From: Acanthamoeba lenticulata | Lineage: Eukaryota > Discosea > Longamoebia > Acanthamoebidae | Reading direction: 5' to 3' | DNA: 64,000 nucleotides | NCBI GenBank assembly: GCA_002179805.1 | Contig: NAVB01000671.1 | Span: forward strand, 1 to 64,000 | Part shown: in pieces, positions 1 through 12,589 of the stretch | Numbering within the stretch: position 1 is the stretch's first letter | How the letters are laid out: every line of letters begins with the position of its first letter | Position numbers and translations under genes: made by a program | The notes under the pieces: generated by a model | The model's database searches: none | Told to the model about the DNA's origin: nothing | Seen by the model: the letters and a program-made list of their open reading frames with translations, nothing else

Positions 1-804
1 ACTCTTCTCGCGCCTTTTTTTGTTTTTTTTGGGAGCACTTTTTTCACCGGTAAGCTTGGTTGGGTGGAACGCGCGCCACACACACAGTGTGCTACGACAA
101 GAAGATCCTCCCGGCGCATCTTAAGGACACCCACCGTGTAGACCACAAGTTTGATGTGATCGAGGTGCGCACACTCCAGACATCAATCGTTACGTACCGG
201 GGGGGGGGGAGCTCGTGTTAAGCAATCTCTCTTTTGGTCGATGGGACAGATGCCCGACCTGGCAGGCGGGCTTCCCGTCCACCACGAGTACCGGTGCCTG
301 GGCTGCATGACCAAGCCCATCATCGGCTATCGCTTCGTGTGCCTCGCCTGCAACAACCTCTCTCTCTGTACACCACCGCCTCGCGCGTTTCGCCGGACGC
401 AAGCGAGCACGATGTGCTGATCCTCTGCGTGCAGGCCAGAAGTGCTTCTTCCTACGCAAGGAGCCGCGGACCCACAAGGCCAACCACGACATGGACATTG
501 TCATCGACAGCAGCAGCTACGACCAGTTCAAGTGGTGCGCCTCCCCCTCCCTTCTGTCACCGTGGCTCCTCCTAAAGGCTCACTGGGGGAGGACGACGCG
601 ATCCATCACGTCTGTAGCGCGGTATGCGCGCTGTTCCCGATCAAGCCGGTGGTGTACAAGTGCACATCGTGCCTCAACTACGACCTGTGCGAGAGCTGCT
701 ACCAAGACGGCGCCCCACCACCGGCGACCAACACGTCCCACAAGCCGGCCCACAAGTTCAAGATGATCACCGTCGCCTCCGCGGCCGAGGAAAGCCGCAC
801 CTAG
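1..804 (+). CDS. ZZ-type zinc finger protein (3' part, 5' end off the window)
   Basis: Readable exons are 88-164, 250-367, 435-534 and 618-804, ending in TAG; all three junctions agree in phase. Each exon set carries ZZ-finger pieces. The first exon has a CYDKKI start and a downstream His-x3-His-type end. The second reads CLGCM...[12 protein letters not shown] and joins to QKCFF. The last gives CAVC, then [15 protein letters not shown] and a histidine-bearing tail. ZZ domains bind two zinc ions and usually mediate protein contacts (dystrophin, p62/NBR1, CBP, Mib families). There are at least two, probably three, tandem ZZ modules, and no other domain is visible in this fragment. Bases 1-87 look like the end of an intron, so the start lies upstream of the window. 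The partner family cannot be decided without the N-terminus. Confidence 0.8.
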
Positions 805-928
805 AAGCGCGCCTCCTGAGCAAGGCCTGGAGATCGCATGGGGGTAGAACCCACAAATAAATCCCAATAGAACAAAGCTTCTTCTTGATCCGAACACCAT
901 AAAAAAACAAGAAGGTGGTGGACGGGGG

Positions 929-2667
929 TCAATGGAGGAAGTGGAGGTATTTGTCGGGGATGGTGCGGAGGAGCTGCTTCTCCTCGAGCCACTTCTTGCT
1001 CAGGAGGCGCGAGTAGTACCGCTGCGCCCCGTCGCACAGCACCGTCACCACTATGGAGGTGCATGCGAAGAAAATGTGTGTTGCCAGCGTCAGGCCTGAA
1101 GCTACTTGAAGGGAAGCAGGAGGGGCGAGGGGCTTGATTCGAACCGGTGTGGCCTGGGCCCAGTTGCTTGGCCACCTTCACGGCTGCCACGACGTTGAGC
1201 GCGGCGGAGGCACCCACAAACAGGCCCTCTTCGTCGAGCAGCCGGAAGAACATGGTCATGGTCTCCTCGTCGGGGATCCGGATGGCGTCATCGATGGGCA
1301 CGCCCTGCAGGTTCTTGGTGACCCGCCCCTGTCCGATGCCCTCCGTGATGGAGCTCCCCACGCGCTCGAGCTTGCCGCCCTCCTTCAGGTACCTGCAGCG
1401 CGCAGCACGTGATGAGGAAAAGGCACGAAACTGGGCGCAATTGCCCAGAAGGGTTGGGCGGGGAAGGGGCACGCACGTGTAGAGGACGGAGCCGGGCGGG
1501 TCGGCGAGGACGATCTTGATGGACGGCTTCTTCTGCTTGAGGAAGAGGCCGACGCCGCCCAGCGTGCCTCCCGTGCCGGTCTGGTGCATTACCACAGACA
1601 CAGACAGACACAGATAGACACGCACATCAGTCGGACATATCCAAGGGATGGGCGGGGAGATGGATTGGAGTATGTACGGAGCAGGTGAAGGCGTCGATGT
1701 TGTGCTGGGTCTGCGCCCAGATCTCGGGTCCCGTGGTGGAGAAGTGGCCGTAGCGGTTGGCCACGTTATCGAACTGGTCCGTCCACACGCAGTTGGGCGT
1801 CGCCTGCGCGTAGTCCCGCGCCTGGTGGTTGTAGTTGGCCGGGTTCTGTGTTTGTTTTGGTGCAGCACCCCCGTAAGAATGCGAGCACGCACTGACACAC
1901 ACGCACTTCACACGGAAGCAACCAACCTCGTAGGGAACGGCCGGCACGGGGTACACCTCTGGCGAGACGGTCAGCAATCGCACGCCTGTCCCACATGACA
2001 GCAGGAGGATGGTGGAGGTAAAGGGTACCAGCGCCAAGGGCGCGGAGGAGGTCGATCTTCTCCTGGGACTGGGTGTTGGGCATCCAGATCTTGAGCTTGT
2101 AGCCGCGCGCCTTGCAGATGTGCGCCAGCCCGATGCCTATCGCCAGCCGCGGCGTGGGGGATGTGCGTCACACGCTCAGTCCTGAAAAAGGAGCGAGGAG
2201 GGGAGGCTTGGGGGGGGGGCACACCAGTGTTGCCAGCCGTGCCCTCCACCACGGTGCCGCCCGCGGTGAGGAGGCCCCGCTCTTCGGCATCGCGCACGAT
2301 GTAGAGCGCCGCTCGGTCCTTCACGCTCCCGCCAGGGCTGCAAAGACAGGCACCGGAGGATTATGAGCGGTAAGAAGCAGCTGCAAGGCTGAAGTAGGCA
2401 CACTCACTTCATGAATTCAGCCTTGCCCATAATGTTGCATCCAGTCTCGTCGCTCAGCGTGCGCAAACGAATGAGAGGTGTGTTGCCCACGGCGCCTGGA
2501 AAGCCATCTACAAGGCCGTTGTTGAAGGTTGTGGTGCTCCACCTCCGAAAGAAGTCGACATGAAGTCGGCGTGCAGCTGCAGAAGTGAGAGGTTGTGAGA
2601 TGCGTGTGGCACTTCGCTGCATTTGGGCAAGGGTGAACTTCGCCTCCCCAGCACGGTCAGTGTTCAT
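929..2667 (-). CDS. Cysteine synthase-like PLP enzyme, mitochondrial type
   Basis: O-acetylserine sulfhydrylase family (PLP fold type II), which makes cysteine from an activated serine and sulfide. The start ATG is at 2667. The first exon gives an Arg/Ser/Thr-rich leader of about 45 residues, typical of mitochondrial targeting, then VGNTPLIRL. The splice after FM joins to give NPGGSVKD, with the PLP-binding lysine. EGTAGNTG is the substrate loop (TA instead of the usual TS), and TGTGGTLGG binds the PLP phosphate. Further exons carry [45 protein letters not shown] and [12 protein letters not shown]. The protein ends [14 protein letters not shown]. The pattern is closest to the fungal YGR012W/cysteine synthase 2 branch rather than plant-type CysK. 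About six exons. It converges with the ZZ gene and diverges from the tRNA/Dug2 side. Confidence 0.9.
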
Positions 2668-2720
2668 TTAGCCGCTAAAGTTTTCGATCCCTATTAACCT
2701 TGAGCATGTTCGGTCCGTGA

Positions 2721-2792
2721 AGCAGAGTGGCGCAGTGGAAGCGTGATGGGCCCATAACCCATAGGTCGGTGGATCGAAACCACTCTCTGCTA
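2721..2792 (+). tRNA. Initiator tRNA-Met (CAT)
   Basis: A 72-nt cloverleaf with no intron. The acceptor stem AGCAGAG (2721-2727) pairs with CTCTGCT (2785-2791), with A at 2792 as discriminator. Anticodon CAT is at 2753-2755 in a GGG/CCC-closed anticodon stem. Eukaryotic initiator signs are the A1-U72 end pair, three consecutive G-C pairs next to the anticodon loop and a T-loop with A54/A60 (GGATCGAAACC) instead of TTC. The internal promoter A box TGGCGCAGTGG is at 2728-2738 and the B box GGATCGAAACC at 2771-2781. It lies between the divergent starts of cysteine synthase (2667) and the Dug2-like gene (2866). Confidence 0.97.
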
Positions 2793-2797
2793 ACTCA

Positions 2798-2801
2798 TTT
2801 T
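2798..2801 (+). terminator. Pol III T4 terminator of the initiator tRNA
   Basis: The first run of four Ts comes five bases after the mature tRNA end. A second, longer T7 run at 2821-2827 could act as a backup. Both lie in the leader of the next gene, 39-65 bp before its ATG. Confidence 0.6.
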
Positions 2802-2865
2802 GTGGGATCTCTTCCAACCCTTTTTTTGCTTTTTCCTTCCTCATTCTTTTTTGCTGAGAGAAAGA

Positions 2866-5800
2866 ATGGAGCGCGAAGCGGAACCGCTGCAGGAGCGAGC
2901 AGTCGAGTTGGAACACACACTGCAGGTGGATGAAGCCGCAGTAGGATCCGTGCTTGCTCTCGCAGCCAGCCACGATATGTTGTTTGCCGCCACGCAGCGG
3001 GGTTTCATCTCGGTAAGTTGATTTGCCGTAACGTTTCATCTTGTGCTCATTCTCGAGGGCTCACAAATCTGGGCCAGGTGTGGGACAAGACCCTCTTTCA
3101 GCCCCGTCAGGCGCCGTTGGAAGTTGGTGACCGGTGCCCGTTGGCGCTTGCCGTTATGCCACGCTTCGACGGCGGCCTCCTTCTGTGTGCACCGCGCGGT
3201 TGCATTGAGGCACGACGCGCACTCCCGCCCTTGGCTGCCTCTTTTTTTCCCCGTCATGCCGCTGATGCTCCGTGTCTAACGTGGACGAACTGGTCGTATC
3301 GCGTGCGCGCCACCAACACAGCTGTGGGACATGCAATCCCTCTCCCTGCGTGTGCGCGTGGTAGGCTTTGCGGGCAACATCTTCTCGCTCGTCTGCATCA
3401 ACGGGCGTCTCTTTGCCGGCTGTCAGGACACCACCATCAAGGTCTTGACCCCTCTCCCCACATCCCTCCCCTCCTTCCTTGAGATTGTCGTCGTCGCTGA
3501 CAGTGTGTGTGTGGGCACACGGCCTGCAGAGCATCGACGTGGAGAAGCTGCTGGCGCGCTTGCCCGAGCCCACGCTCTCGCTGCCCGCAGTGGTAACGCT
3601 GGCGCAGCTGGCCCAGTGGGAGGGCGTGTTGGCGGCTACCAACGAGCATCGCGGCTACGTCTACGCGCTCGCCGCCACCCCGTGCCACCACCAGTACCTC
3701 GTCTCCGGCTCGGGCGACGGCACGGTCAAGGTGTGGAAGCCGGAGACGCTCGAGTGCGTGGCCACGCTCGCCGGCCACGCGGGGAGCGTCCTCTCCGTGG
3801 CCGCCGACACGTCGTTCATCTACAGCGGCTCCCAGGACAAGCTCGTCAAGGTACATGCCGCGCAGACAACGGTTGAGGGCATCATCATCATCACCACGCC
3901 CACCACCGCGGTGTGCAGGTGTGGGACCTCGAGACCTTCTATCAAACGCGGTCGCTCATGCACGAGGCCGAGGTGATGGCGCTCGCCGTCTCGGCGGACC
4001 ACTTGATCTCCGGCACGGCCGACAGCGCCCTTAAGGTACCGACGAGGCGCCTCTCCTCTGCGGCGGACTGACGCGAGATGGCCGCGGCGTACTCAGGTCT
4101 GGGAGAAGGCCCAGTTTGCCTGTAAGCAGACGATCGACCACGGGAGCCCGGTGACCACCATCCTCGTCTCCGGGCGGACCATCTTCACGGCTTGCGACAC
4201 CGCCGTCAAGGTGCTTCCTCTTCTTCTTCTTCTTCTTCTTTTGCAATTTGTTGTAAACACGGATGGGATGTGGAATGTAGGTGTGGACCAGTGACCAACC
4301 GCAGCACCACCGGAGGCGGGCCTCCGCGCTGGTGACCTCAGGAGGCTCCGTTCCGCTGCCCAACGGCCCCGGTACCACCTCCCCTCCCCTTCCCTCCTTC
4401 TCCTCCCGTCGTCATGGCTCGATGCCCCAGACATGCTTATCATCGTCATCATCGTGCGGGTGCCGCTTGACGCGACTCCGGAGGACTGCAGACCTGGAAG
4501 AGGCCATGCTCGAGGCGCTGCGCGTGTTCATCAAGCTGAAGACGGTCAGCGTCGATCCGGCCATGAAGGAGCAGTGCTGGTCGGGCGCCCGCTTTCTCCG
4601 CCGGCTCCTGCGCGTACGTCTTGCCTTCTTCTTCTGCTTCTTCTCCGCAGCTGGTCACTGGCGGCGGCCACTGCAGTACCTGACCTCGGCCGAGCCCGTT
4701 TTTCCTGCGTACAGGAGACGGGCTTCGAGTGCAAGCTCGTGCAGGGCGCCGAGGGGACCAACCCGCTCGTGCTGGGCCGGCTGGGCAACGATCCGACCAA
4801 GCCCACGCTGGCCTTCTACGGCCACTACGACGTGGTGCCGGCCGCCCTGGAGGAGGGCTGGGCCAGCGACCCGTTCGTCATGGACGGGCGCGACGGCTTC
4901 GTCTACGGGCGTGGGGTTACCGACGACAAGGGCCCGCTCCTGGCCTTTGTCTTTGCCATCAAGCAGCTGCTCCTCGACCAGGCCGCCGCCGTGCGCGCTT
5001 CCCGCCGTTCCCCCGTCTCTTCTGGATCATCAATTCTCGTCGTTCTCGCAGTCGTCTGTCTGCACTGATCTCTGCGAGCTTCAATCATGCAGGGAGGCAA
5101 GCTGCCGGTGAACATCGTGATGGCCGTCGAGGGCGAGGAGGAGAACGACTCTCACGGATTCGTCGCTGCCATCGTACTCCTTCTCCTCCATTCACCTTAT
5201 TATGGATCTGTGCGTGCGTGGTGAGTACATGCAAGGACTGATTGGCGTCCGCCAACGCAGGAGGACAACCTGAGCTGGTTCGAGGGCACCGACGTGCTGC
5301 TGGTGAGCAACGGCTTGTGGGTCGGCAACCGACGGCCCTGTACTCTCTCCAGCTCCTCTCCTTCTCTGTCGTGTCCACACATGTACGGCGAGCTAACTGC
5401 TGCCTCGGGCGCGCCGCACAGGCCTCACCTACGGGCTCCGCGGGGTGGTGCAGCTCTCCCTCCAAGTCACCGGCGCCAAGCGCGACCTCCACTCAGGCGT
5501 CGACGGCGGTGCGCCGCTTGTCCTGCTGCGCTCTCTTTCTCTCCCTCTATGCCTCCCTCGATTGCCTGCTGACGTCTTCTCCGCCCGGCCGGTGTTCCGC
5601 GGCAGGGCTCATGCACGAGCCGATGGGGGACCTGGTGGCGGTGCTGGGCCAGCTCATGGACCGAACGGGGACGATCCTCGTGCCGGGCTTCTACGACGCC
5701 GTGCAGCCGGTGACCGAGGAGGAGGCGCGGCTCTACGAGGGCTTCGAGACGCAGTTTAGCTCGCTCGATTTTTTCACGCAAAAGTACGGCGTGGCCCGCA

Positions 5801-6647
5801 AGGAGGCCCTCCTGAGCGCCTCGCCCAAGGACCTCCTCATGCGCCGCTGGCGCCAGCCGAGCCTCACCATCCACAGCGTCTCTGGCTCTGTGCTCGGTCG
5901 TCCTCCTGCTCCTCTTCTCCCCTGTCGGTGATGCCGATGGACTTGGCGCTTACTTATGCGTGGGCCGCGTTTCACACGGCAGGCAAGGACACCGGCGCGA
6001 CTGTCATCCCGCACAAGGGTGCGTGATCGCCACGATGGCTGGTTGAACATTGCCTTTTGTCTGATCGACGGTCCTACGATGCGCGCAGTGACGGCCAAGC
6101 TGAGCGTGCGGATCGTGCCCAACCAGCGGCCGGAGGAGATCTTCCGCACGCTCGCGGCCTTTCTCGAGGAGCGGTTCGACGCCCTGCAGTCGGGCAACAC
6201 CCTCAAGATCACCAAGGACCACATCGGCGACTGGTGGCTGGGCAACCCCTTCAGTGCTGCTTCCCTCCCTCCTTTGTCTTTTTTTGTTTTGTTTTGTTGT
6301 TTTGTTTTTTTTGTTTATGTTTTGTTTTTGTTTTTGTTTTTATTTCTTTTTTATGCGCTGGCGAATCGCGCGCAGGCGAGCACTACAAGGCGGCGGAGCG
6401 CGCGATCGAGCGCGTGTGGGGCGTGCGGCCGAGCTACATCCGCGAGGGCGGCACGATCCCCATCACGCGCTTCCTGGAGGACAAGCTGGGCGCGTCCGCC
6501 GTGCACCTGCCGCTCGGCCAGGCCTCCGACGCCGCGCACCTGCCCAACGAGCGCATGCGGCTGGAGAACTTGCTCAAGGGCAAGCTCGTCTTCCAGCACT
6601 TCATCTCCGAGCTCGCCGCCGTGGGCCGCACCCTCCGGCCATCATGA
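2866..6647 (+). CDS. Dug2-like WD40-M20 peptidase fusion (glutathione breakdown)
   Basis: The N-terminal half has WD40 repeats, read in successive exons: GDGTVKVWK, QDKLVKVWD, ADSALKVWE and DTAVKVW. The C-terminal half is an M20 metallopeptidase. Its metal and catalytic motifs are YGHYDVVP (His-x-Asp), GRGVTDDKGP (bridging Asp), EGEEEN (general-base Glu and ligand Glu), the dimerisation segment KRDLHSGVDGG, and REGGTIPITR near the end. This order matches yeast DUG2, which with the amidotransferase DUG3 splits the gamma-glutamyl bond of glutathione in the cytosol. No amidotransferase gene is visible in the window. There are many small exons, with introns holding CTT repeats (about 4207-4237) and a T-rich tract (about 6279-6352). 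Start ATG 2866, stop TGA 6645-6647. Family assignment is firm; glutathione as substrate is inferred from the fusion architecture. Confidence 0.88.
6279..6352. repeat. T-rich GTTTT-type simple repeat in an intron
   Basis: About 70 bp of T with scattered G inside the penultimate intron of the Dug2-like gene, just before the exon that starts EHYKAAERAIERVW. It is probably an over-long polypyrimidine tract and stands out from the GC-rich surroundings. Confidence 0.7.
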
Positions 6648-6755
6648 TGCTGTGTGCCCAGGCCACAAACGCTGGTGAAGAAAATGGTGCTTGTTTTTGG
6701 TTTTTCAAAATAAACAACAAAATAAAATGACTTGAAGTCCGCGGCAGCATCCTCT

Positions 6756-9700
6756 TCAAGAAGGGGAAGACGGGGGAAGCGGGCTGGTGGTCGGGTCCAG
6801 CTTCAGCCGCATCGCGCCGGCCTGCTGGTTGGCGCGCGCGATGGTGTGCCGCACGGCCTGGAGTGACGCCTGCGGCACCATCTCGGTCTCTCTGTAGTCG
6901 AAGCAGCACTCGTAAGTCATCATCATCATGCGATTGATGGGAAGCAAGAGGAGTGGAAAGGAAGAGATCGTCGTACTCGTCGGTGCGGAAGGCCGAGAGA
7001 AAGTGGAGGAGCTGCACCGGGTTGAGCAGCTGGAAGATGTCCTTGACGTCCTTCTCGCTCGTGAAGAGGCGCTTGTCCACGACCAGCACGTTGGCCGCCT
7101 CCTCCGTGTGGCCCAGGCAGTCGCGGATGCGGGCCGGGTCGGGCAGGCTGGTGGCGAAGAGCCACTCGCGGAGGGGCGACAGGCCGAACTTGATCTGGAA
7201 CCCGACGGCCGCCGTGCACAGGTCGCCCCGCTGCAGGAGCGTGTTGAACAGGCGCGCGTTGATCGCGTGCATCCCGTCCTCGAGCACCACCTGCACCACG
7301 CTCGGGTACACCCTGCACGCACGGATCATCCGTCGATCATCAGCTGCCGCGAAGAAGACTCATGAGCCGGAAGGTCGACATACCTCTTCCGCTGGAGGGC
7401 CTGCAGGAAGGTCTTGAGCAGGTGGACGACCTCGTCGGGCGCCACGCTCGGGCTTCCCTCGTCCTCGCGGGACGGATCGGTGGGGGACCCGTGAAGGGCC
7501 GCCGCCGCCGCGGCCGTGGGCCTCCGGCGCCGGTCCTTCTCGCGCTCGCGGCGGACCATGCTCTTGCGGCGCGAGAGGAACGGGCGGTACTCGATGATGG
7601 CCGGCACGAGCACGGGCGCGAGCTGCGCCATGAGCAGGTCGAGCAGGCCGCCCAGGAGGTCGAGCATCACGACCTCGAGGCTGAGGAGGACCAACGCGGT
7701 CGGGTCGGCGGCCGCGGCGCCGTCGGCGCCATTGAGGGCCTTTTCCTCCTTGTCGACGGCGTCGAGGAGGATTCGCTTGATGGCGTCGCGGCTCAGGTTG
7801 CAGCGGTCCTTCTCCACCCAGAAGCGCGAGACCGGGCCGCGCTCCTTGACGCTGCGGGTGACGACCAGGTTGCGCACGTCCTTGGCCGGGTCCCGGCCCG
7901 GCACACCCAGCTTGGCCTCGGCGCCGTCGGCGCCCTGCCCGAACATCATGTGCGACAGCGACGCCACGTGCGACAGCCAAAAGCTCTGCATCTCCATGTC
8001 CTCGGCTTCTCTCTGCTCTCCCCCACGATCGTTTATTGTTTTGTTTTTATTATTTTCGTAAGAAAATCATACTCTAATGAAAAAGCGAAGACGAAAGAAC
8101 GAAAACGGCGGTGCACGAACCTGAATCGAGGTAGTGATGGCGGCGACGGACTTGCGTGCAAAGGCGGCCTTCTGGGCGGGCGTACCGTTGTACTGCGTGA
8201 AGTAGGTGAACAGGTCGAGCGCGGCTCGGGGCACGTCTGTTGTTCACGTGTGGGTAAGGAGAGAGGCAAAGGTTGATTGGTCGGGGGGGGGGGGAAGACG
8301 CACCACCGGCGCAATAGGCACTGGCGTCGGCACAGTAGATGGTCTTCTCGATCAGCTCCTTCTCGAGGAGGTCGCGCCGCAGCTCGTCGAGCTCACGTTC
8401 CTGACTTCGCTGGAGGTTGTGCCGCGCCTCGCGCTCGCGCTCCATCTCGCGCCGCAGGCGCTCCTTCTCCTCGACCTCGCGCTCCTTCTCGCGGCGGATG
8501 CGCTCCTTTTCCTGCACCTCCTTCTCCTTCTCGCGCTTGATCCGCTCGCGCTCCTCACGCTCGTGCTCCTTCTCGAGCCGCAGGCGCTCCTTCTCCTCGC
8601 GCGCCCGCTTGGTCTCCTCGTCCCGCTTACGCTCGCGCTCGACCTTGTCCCGCTCGCGGTCGCGCCGCGAGCCGTCCTTGATCCGCTGGTTCTCCTCCAT
8701 GAGGTCGCGGATCTTCTGGCGCAGGAGCTTGCTCTTCTCCCGCTTGAGCGTGATGGCCTCGTCTTTGGTCTGCAGTTCACGCTGGAGGGCCTCGCGCTCG
8801 CGCTTGGCCCGCTCGGCCAGCTCGCGCCGCTCGCGCTGGGCTTGGTCGCGCTCCCGCTGGAGGGCCTCCACGTCGGCCGACAGCTTGAGCGCGCCCGCGG
8901 TCGCCTCGCGCTCCTCGCCGGCCTTCTTCTCCTCCGCCCGCCGCCGTTCGATCTCGACCAGCGCCACGAGGCTCTGTTTCTCTTCCCGCAGCCGCGCCAG
9001 CGCCTCGCGCTCGCGCTCGAGCTCGTCCTGGGCAGACGCGTGGGCGGCACGCTCGCGCTCGAGCTCCTGCGCAAGGGCCTTGTTCTCCTCGAGCTGCTCC
9101 CGCTGGCGTTCAGCCACAAGCGCGTCACGGTTTTTGCGCTCCTGATCCTCTTCGTCCTGGTTCTGCCGCTCGTCGTCGCCCTGCTGTTGGGCCTCGAGCC
9201 GCTCGCGCTCGAGCTGGGCCACGCGCTGGCGCTCAAACTCGAGGGCGTCGGTCAGCTTGCGCTTCTCCTCGCGCTCGCGCTCGAGCGCCTCGTCGGCCTC
9301 CCGCTTCTGCTTGTCCAGGCGCTGGCCGACACGCTTGACGACCTCGTCGTTGACCATCTTCTCCTCCTCGAGGTGCTTGAGGCGCGCCTCGAGGTCCATC
9401 CGCGCCTTGCGCTCGGCGTCGAGCTCACTCTCGAGCTGCGCCCGAGCCTGGGCCCATTCGCCACGCTCGCCACTCAAGCCGGCCATCTGGGCCGAGGACT
9501 CGTCAAACTCGCGGCGGGCGTCGGCGAGCTCCTTGCGGGCTTCCTCGGCGGCGGTGAGCTGCTGGGCCAGCTCGTCCTTGAGGGTCTTCTTGCTCTGCTT
9601 GACCTTCTGGAGCTTGAGGCCGAGCAGGCCCAGCTGGTAGTCCTTCTCGTCCCGCTCGCGCGCGGCGCCAGAGAGCTCCTCGTGCACGCGGTCCTTTTCG

Positions 9701-12515
9701 TCGCGCTCGTGCTGGAGCTGCTCGCGCAGCTCATCGATCTCGGCGTCCTTGGCCTGGAGGTCCTCCTGTTCGGTCGCGACGGCCTCGAGTGTGCGCGAGC
9801 GCTCTTCCTCAAAGTGCCGCTTTTCGTCGAGGTAGCTCTCGCGTAGGGCCTTCATCTCGCGGATCTTGTCCTTGAGCCGGGCCTTGACCTCGCCAAACTC
9901 CTGCTCTCGCTGCGCGAGCCGCTCCTCGCGAGCCTTTACTTCGCGCTCGCCGACGCGCTTGCTCTCCTCGGTCTCGGCCCGAGCGGCCTCGAGCTGCTGC
10001 TCGGCCTCGGCCCGCGCCTTGTGTTCGTCCTCGAACGCCTGGCGGGCCTGGTCCCGCTGGGTCGTCAGGTCCTCGAGCTGGGCCGTCAGCTGAGACAGCT
10101 CGCTGGTCGTCCGCTCGTCGGCCTGCTTCTCCATGTCCAGCTTCAGGCTGTCCCATGCGCGCTCGCGCTCGTCCATGCGCTTCCGGAAGGTCTCGAGCTC
10201 GGCCCGTGTGGCCTCCAGCGCCGCGTGGACGTCGGCCAGCTCCTTCTGCAGCGCGGCCTTGTCAGCCTGAAGAGCGCTGACTGCGCGCTCGTGCGCCTCC
10301 TTTTCGTCTCGGCTCTGGGCGCTCTGCTGGTCGAGGCGCTGGCGCAGCTCGGCGAGCTCGCCCTGCAGGCTCTCGATGGTTTCCTCGCGCTGGGCGGCCT
10401 CGCGCTTCAGGACCTCCATCTTGCGGGCCAGGGCGGCCTCGACCTCCTTGCCAGTCTGCCGCTCACGGGCGCGCTCGCGCTCCTTGCGCTCCACCTCGCG
10501 CAGCAGCTTGTCGTTCTCTTCGATCAGCTTCTGCAGCTCGAGGAGGACCATCTCCTTTTCCTCCTGCAGGTCGGCCTCGCGCGTCGGCTGCTTCACATTC
10601 TTGACCTTTTTCTCGCGTCCGGGCCGCGGTGGCGGCACGGGCTTGTCCCGGCGTGTCGTCCTGTGCTCTGCGACCTCCTCGCGGTCGCCTTCAGCCTTCT
10701 TCTGCTGGGGCAGCTCATCGACGTCCTCTTCATCGTCATGCTCGTCGTTCTTGTCTTCTGGGCGGATTTCTTCGGGCTGCTTCATCTCCTGCACAACCTC
10801 GTTGCTCTTCGGAACGGCTTCACGGCTCTCGCGCCGCTCCCGCGTGCGGCGCATCTGGAGCCGCATCTCGTCGCGCAGCTTGTCGACCTCGCGTTCGGCT
10901 TGCTCCTGGGCCGGCATGGCGGCTTCCGGTGCCACTGCCAGCGTCGCCTCGTTCGGCTGCGGGGCGATGGCGACGCTCTTTGCGCGGCGGCTGTGGGCGG
11001 TGGTGGGCCGTCGCTTGCCAGTCTGCATCGGGCGCTGGTAGTAGGTCAGCCGCCCTTCGGCGGTCTGCATGCCCGATGAGAGGCTCACGTCCTCTTCGGC
11101 GGGGGCAGCGGCGGCGACGAGTCGCCCCGGGCCCGGATGGGCCACGACCGGGGACTCGCGCTCCTCGAGCCCGCGCTGCACGGCAAAGGGCATGATCGCG
11201 GCGACGCCTTGGCCCTTCTGCAGACGGGCCAGGATCTCCTCCTTCTTTCGCCGTTGCTCGTTTTCGGTTTCGTTGTCGTCCTGCTCCTCGCCGCCGCTTC
11301 CGCCGCTGCTGCCGCTGGACGGGACGGCGGGCAGCAGGCCGAGGCGCTTCTGCATGTCGACGATCGAGCGAGACCGAGCGCGCGTGTCATGCGCGGGCGG
11401 CTGGGGCGTCTGGGCGGGCACGGTGAGCTGGGGCGATGACTGGAAGGGCGACGCAGCAGCGGCAGCGGCGCCTTCATGAGTCTCGGCGATGGCGTCGTCC
11501 TCCTTGGTTATGGCGGTACGGAAGCGAGCGCGGGCCCGCTCGATGCGGTTGATGCGGGCCTCTTCGCGGGCGCGCTCCCACGCTTCGTCATGTTCGCGGC
11601 CGAGCCTGTCCAGCTCTTCGTCCTGCTTCTGCTCGGCCGGAGCCGGGGGTGGCTGCGCGGTGCTAGCATGCTTGACTGGAGGCTGCGGTAGCTCTTTCGG
11701 TCGTCCTCTGTTCGTCCAGACCTCGCGCAGCTGTTGGCAAAGTATGAAGGAGATGAGCAGAGATGAAGATGGCGATTCTGAAGTGGCAAGGAGTTGGGGG
11801 GGGGGGAGTGACCTGGTTGCCCTTTTCGTTCAACCGTGTAGCTGCATCTTTGACTTCGGCTTGAAGCCGTCGCAGGAGCAACGTGTTGTCCTCGTACACG
11901 CGTTGTAGGTCCCGAGACTTTTCGCGCGCTTTGTCGAGGCTCTTCTTCTTGCGGCCCTTGTACTCCTTGCCGCTCTTCCGCTCCTTCTCTTCCTTCAGCT
12001 GCAGCTTGTAGGTTCGCTCGCGCAAGTCGTCACGCACACGCTCTACTTCGCGGCTCAGCTCAGCCTCTCTCTTCTTCAGCTCCTTGTATTGCTTTTGGCC
12101 TTTCTTGTACTCGGAGGCGAGGTTGGTGATTTCTTTCCGTCGTGGGTCGCCATGTGGAAGGGCCTTTAAGTTGATCACCACCTCCTCGTTGCTGGCACTT
12201 CATGTTGTGGCGTGAATAAAATGAAAGAAATTTAAAAAAAAAACAAATAAACAAAGAAAAGCGAAAGAGGAGGAAGGCGCACGAGCGAGGAAGGAGGTTG
12301 TTCTCACTTCCGGCGCGGGTGAGAATGACATCCGAAGAAGAGGAGGCGCTGGACAGGTCATCGTCCCAGTCTCCAGAACTGGGAGCACCAGTCCAAGACG
12401 GGAGTTTGTGTAGTTCCGAGGCCATCAAGGTGCTCGTTGACTTCCTGAGGGGACGCTGCGCATGGACAATGTGGGAGCGTTCGCGCACGTAAGGAGAGTC
12501 GACAGGGTGTTCCAT
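6756..12515 (-). CDS. Long coiled-coil protein with C-terminal dilute (DIL) domain
   Basis: The central exon (about 8298-11690) encodes over 1,000 residues of charged coiled coil rich in Glu, Arg and Lys (LREEKQSL, EREREEKRKL and similar heptads). A dilute/globular-tail domain follows in several exons. It shows DVPRAALDLFTYFTQYNG, SFWLSHVASLSHMM, ARLFNTLLQRGDLC, FQIKFGLSPLREWL and LNPVQLLHFLSAF, ending at TGA 6756-6758. DIL domains are the cargo-binding tails of class V myosins and also occur in afadin/Radil. No P-loop or motor domain, FHA or RA domain is visible, so this is a motor-less DIL protein, perhaps an adaptor. The splice at about 8299 restores CAD|VPRAALD in phase. The start is uncertain: ATG 12515 (MEHPVDS) or 12425 (MASELHK) would work, and the reading frame may be spliced to exons further upstream. 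It converges with the Dug2-like gene. Confidence 0.82.
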
Positions 12516-12589
12516 TCCATAAGGAGGAAGATGTAAGAAGAAAAGATGGGCCAAGCCAAAGAGGAGGAAGGGCTTTGCCACACTAAGAG

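Noticed and set aside
8206..9846. Long plus-strand frame of 546 codons opposite the coiled coil
   Set aside because: It is the antisense shadow of a Glu/Arg/Lys/Leu-rich repeat. Its Leu/Ala/Gly-rich content with no domain follows from the complement.
10021..11079. Plus-strand frame of 352 codons rich in Leu/Val
   Set aside because: Complement of the coiled-coil exon, without any membrane-protein pattern or splice sites.
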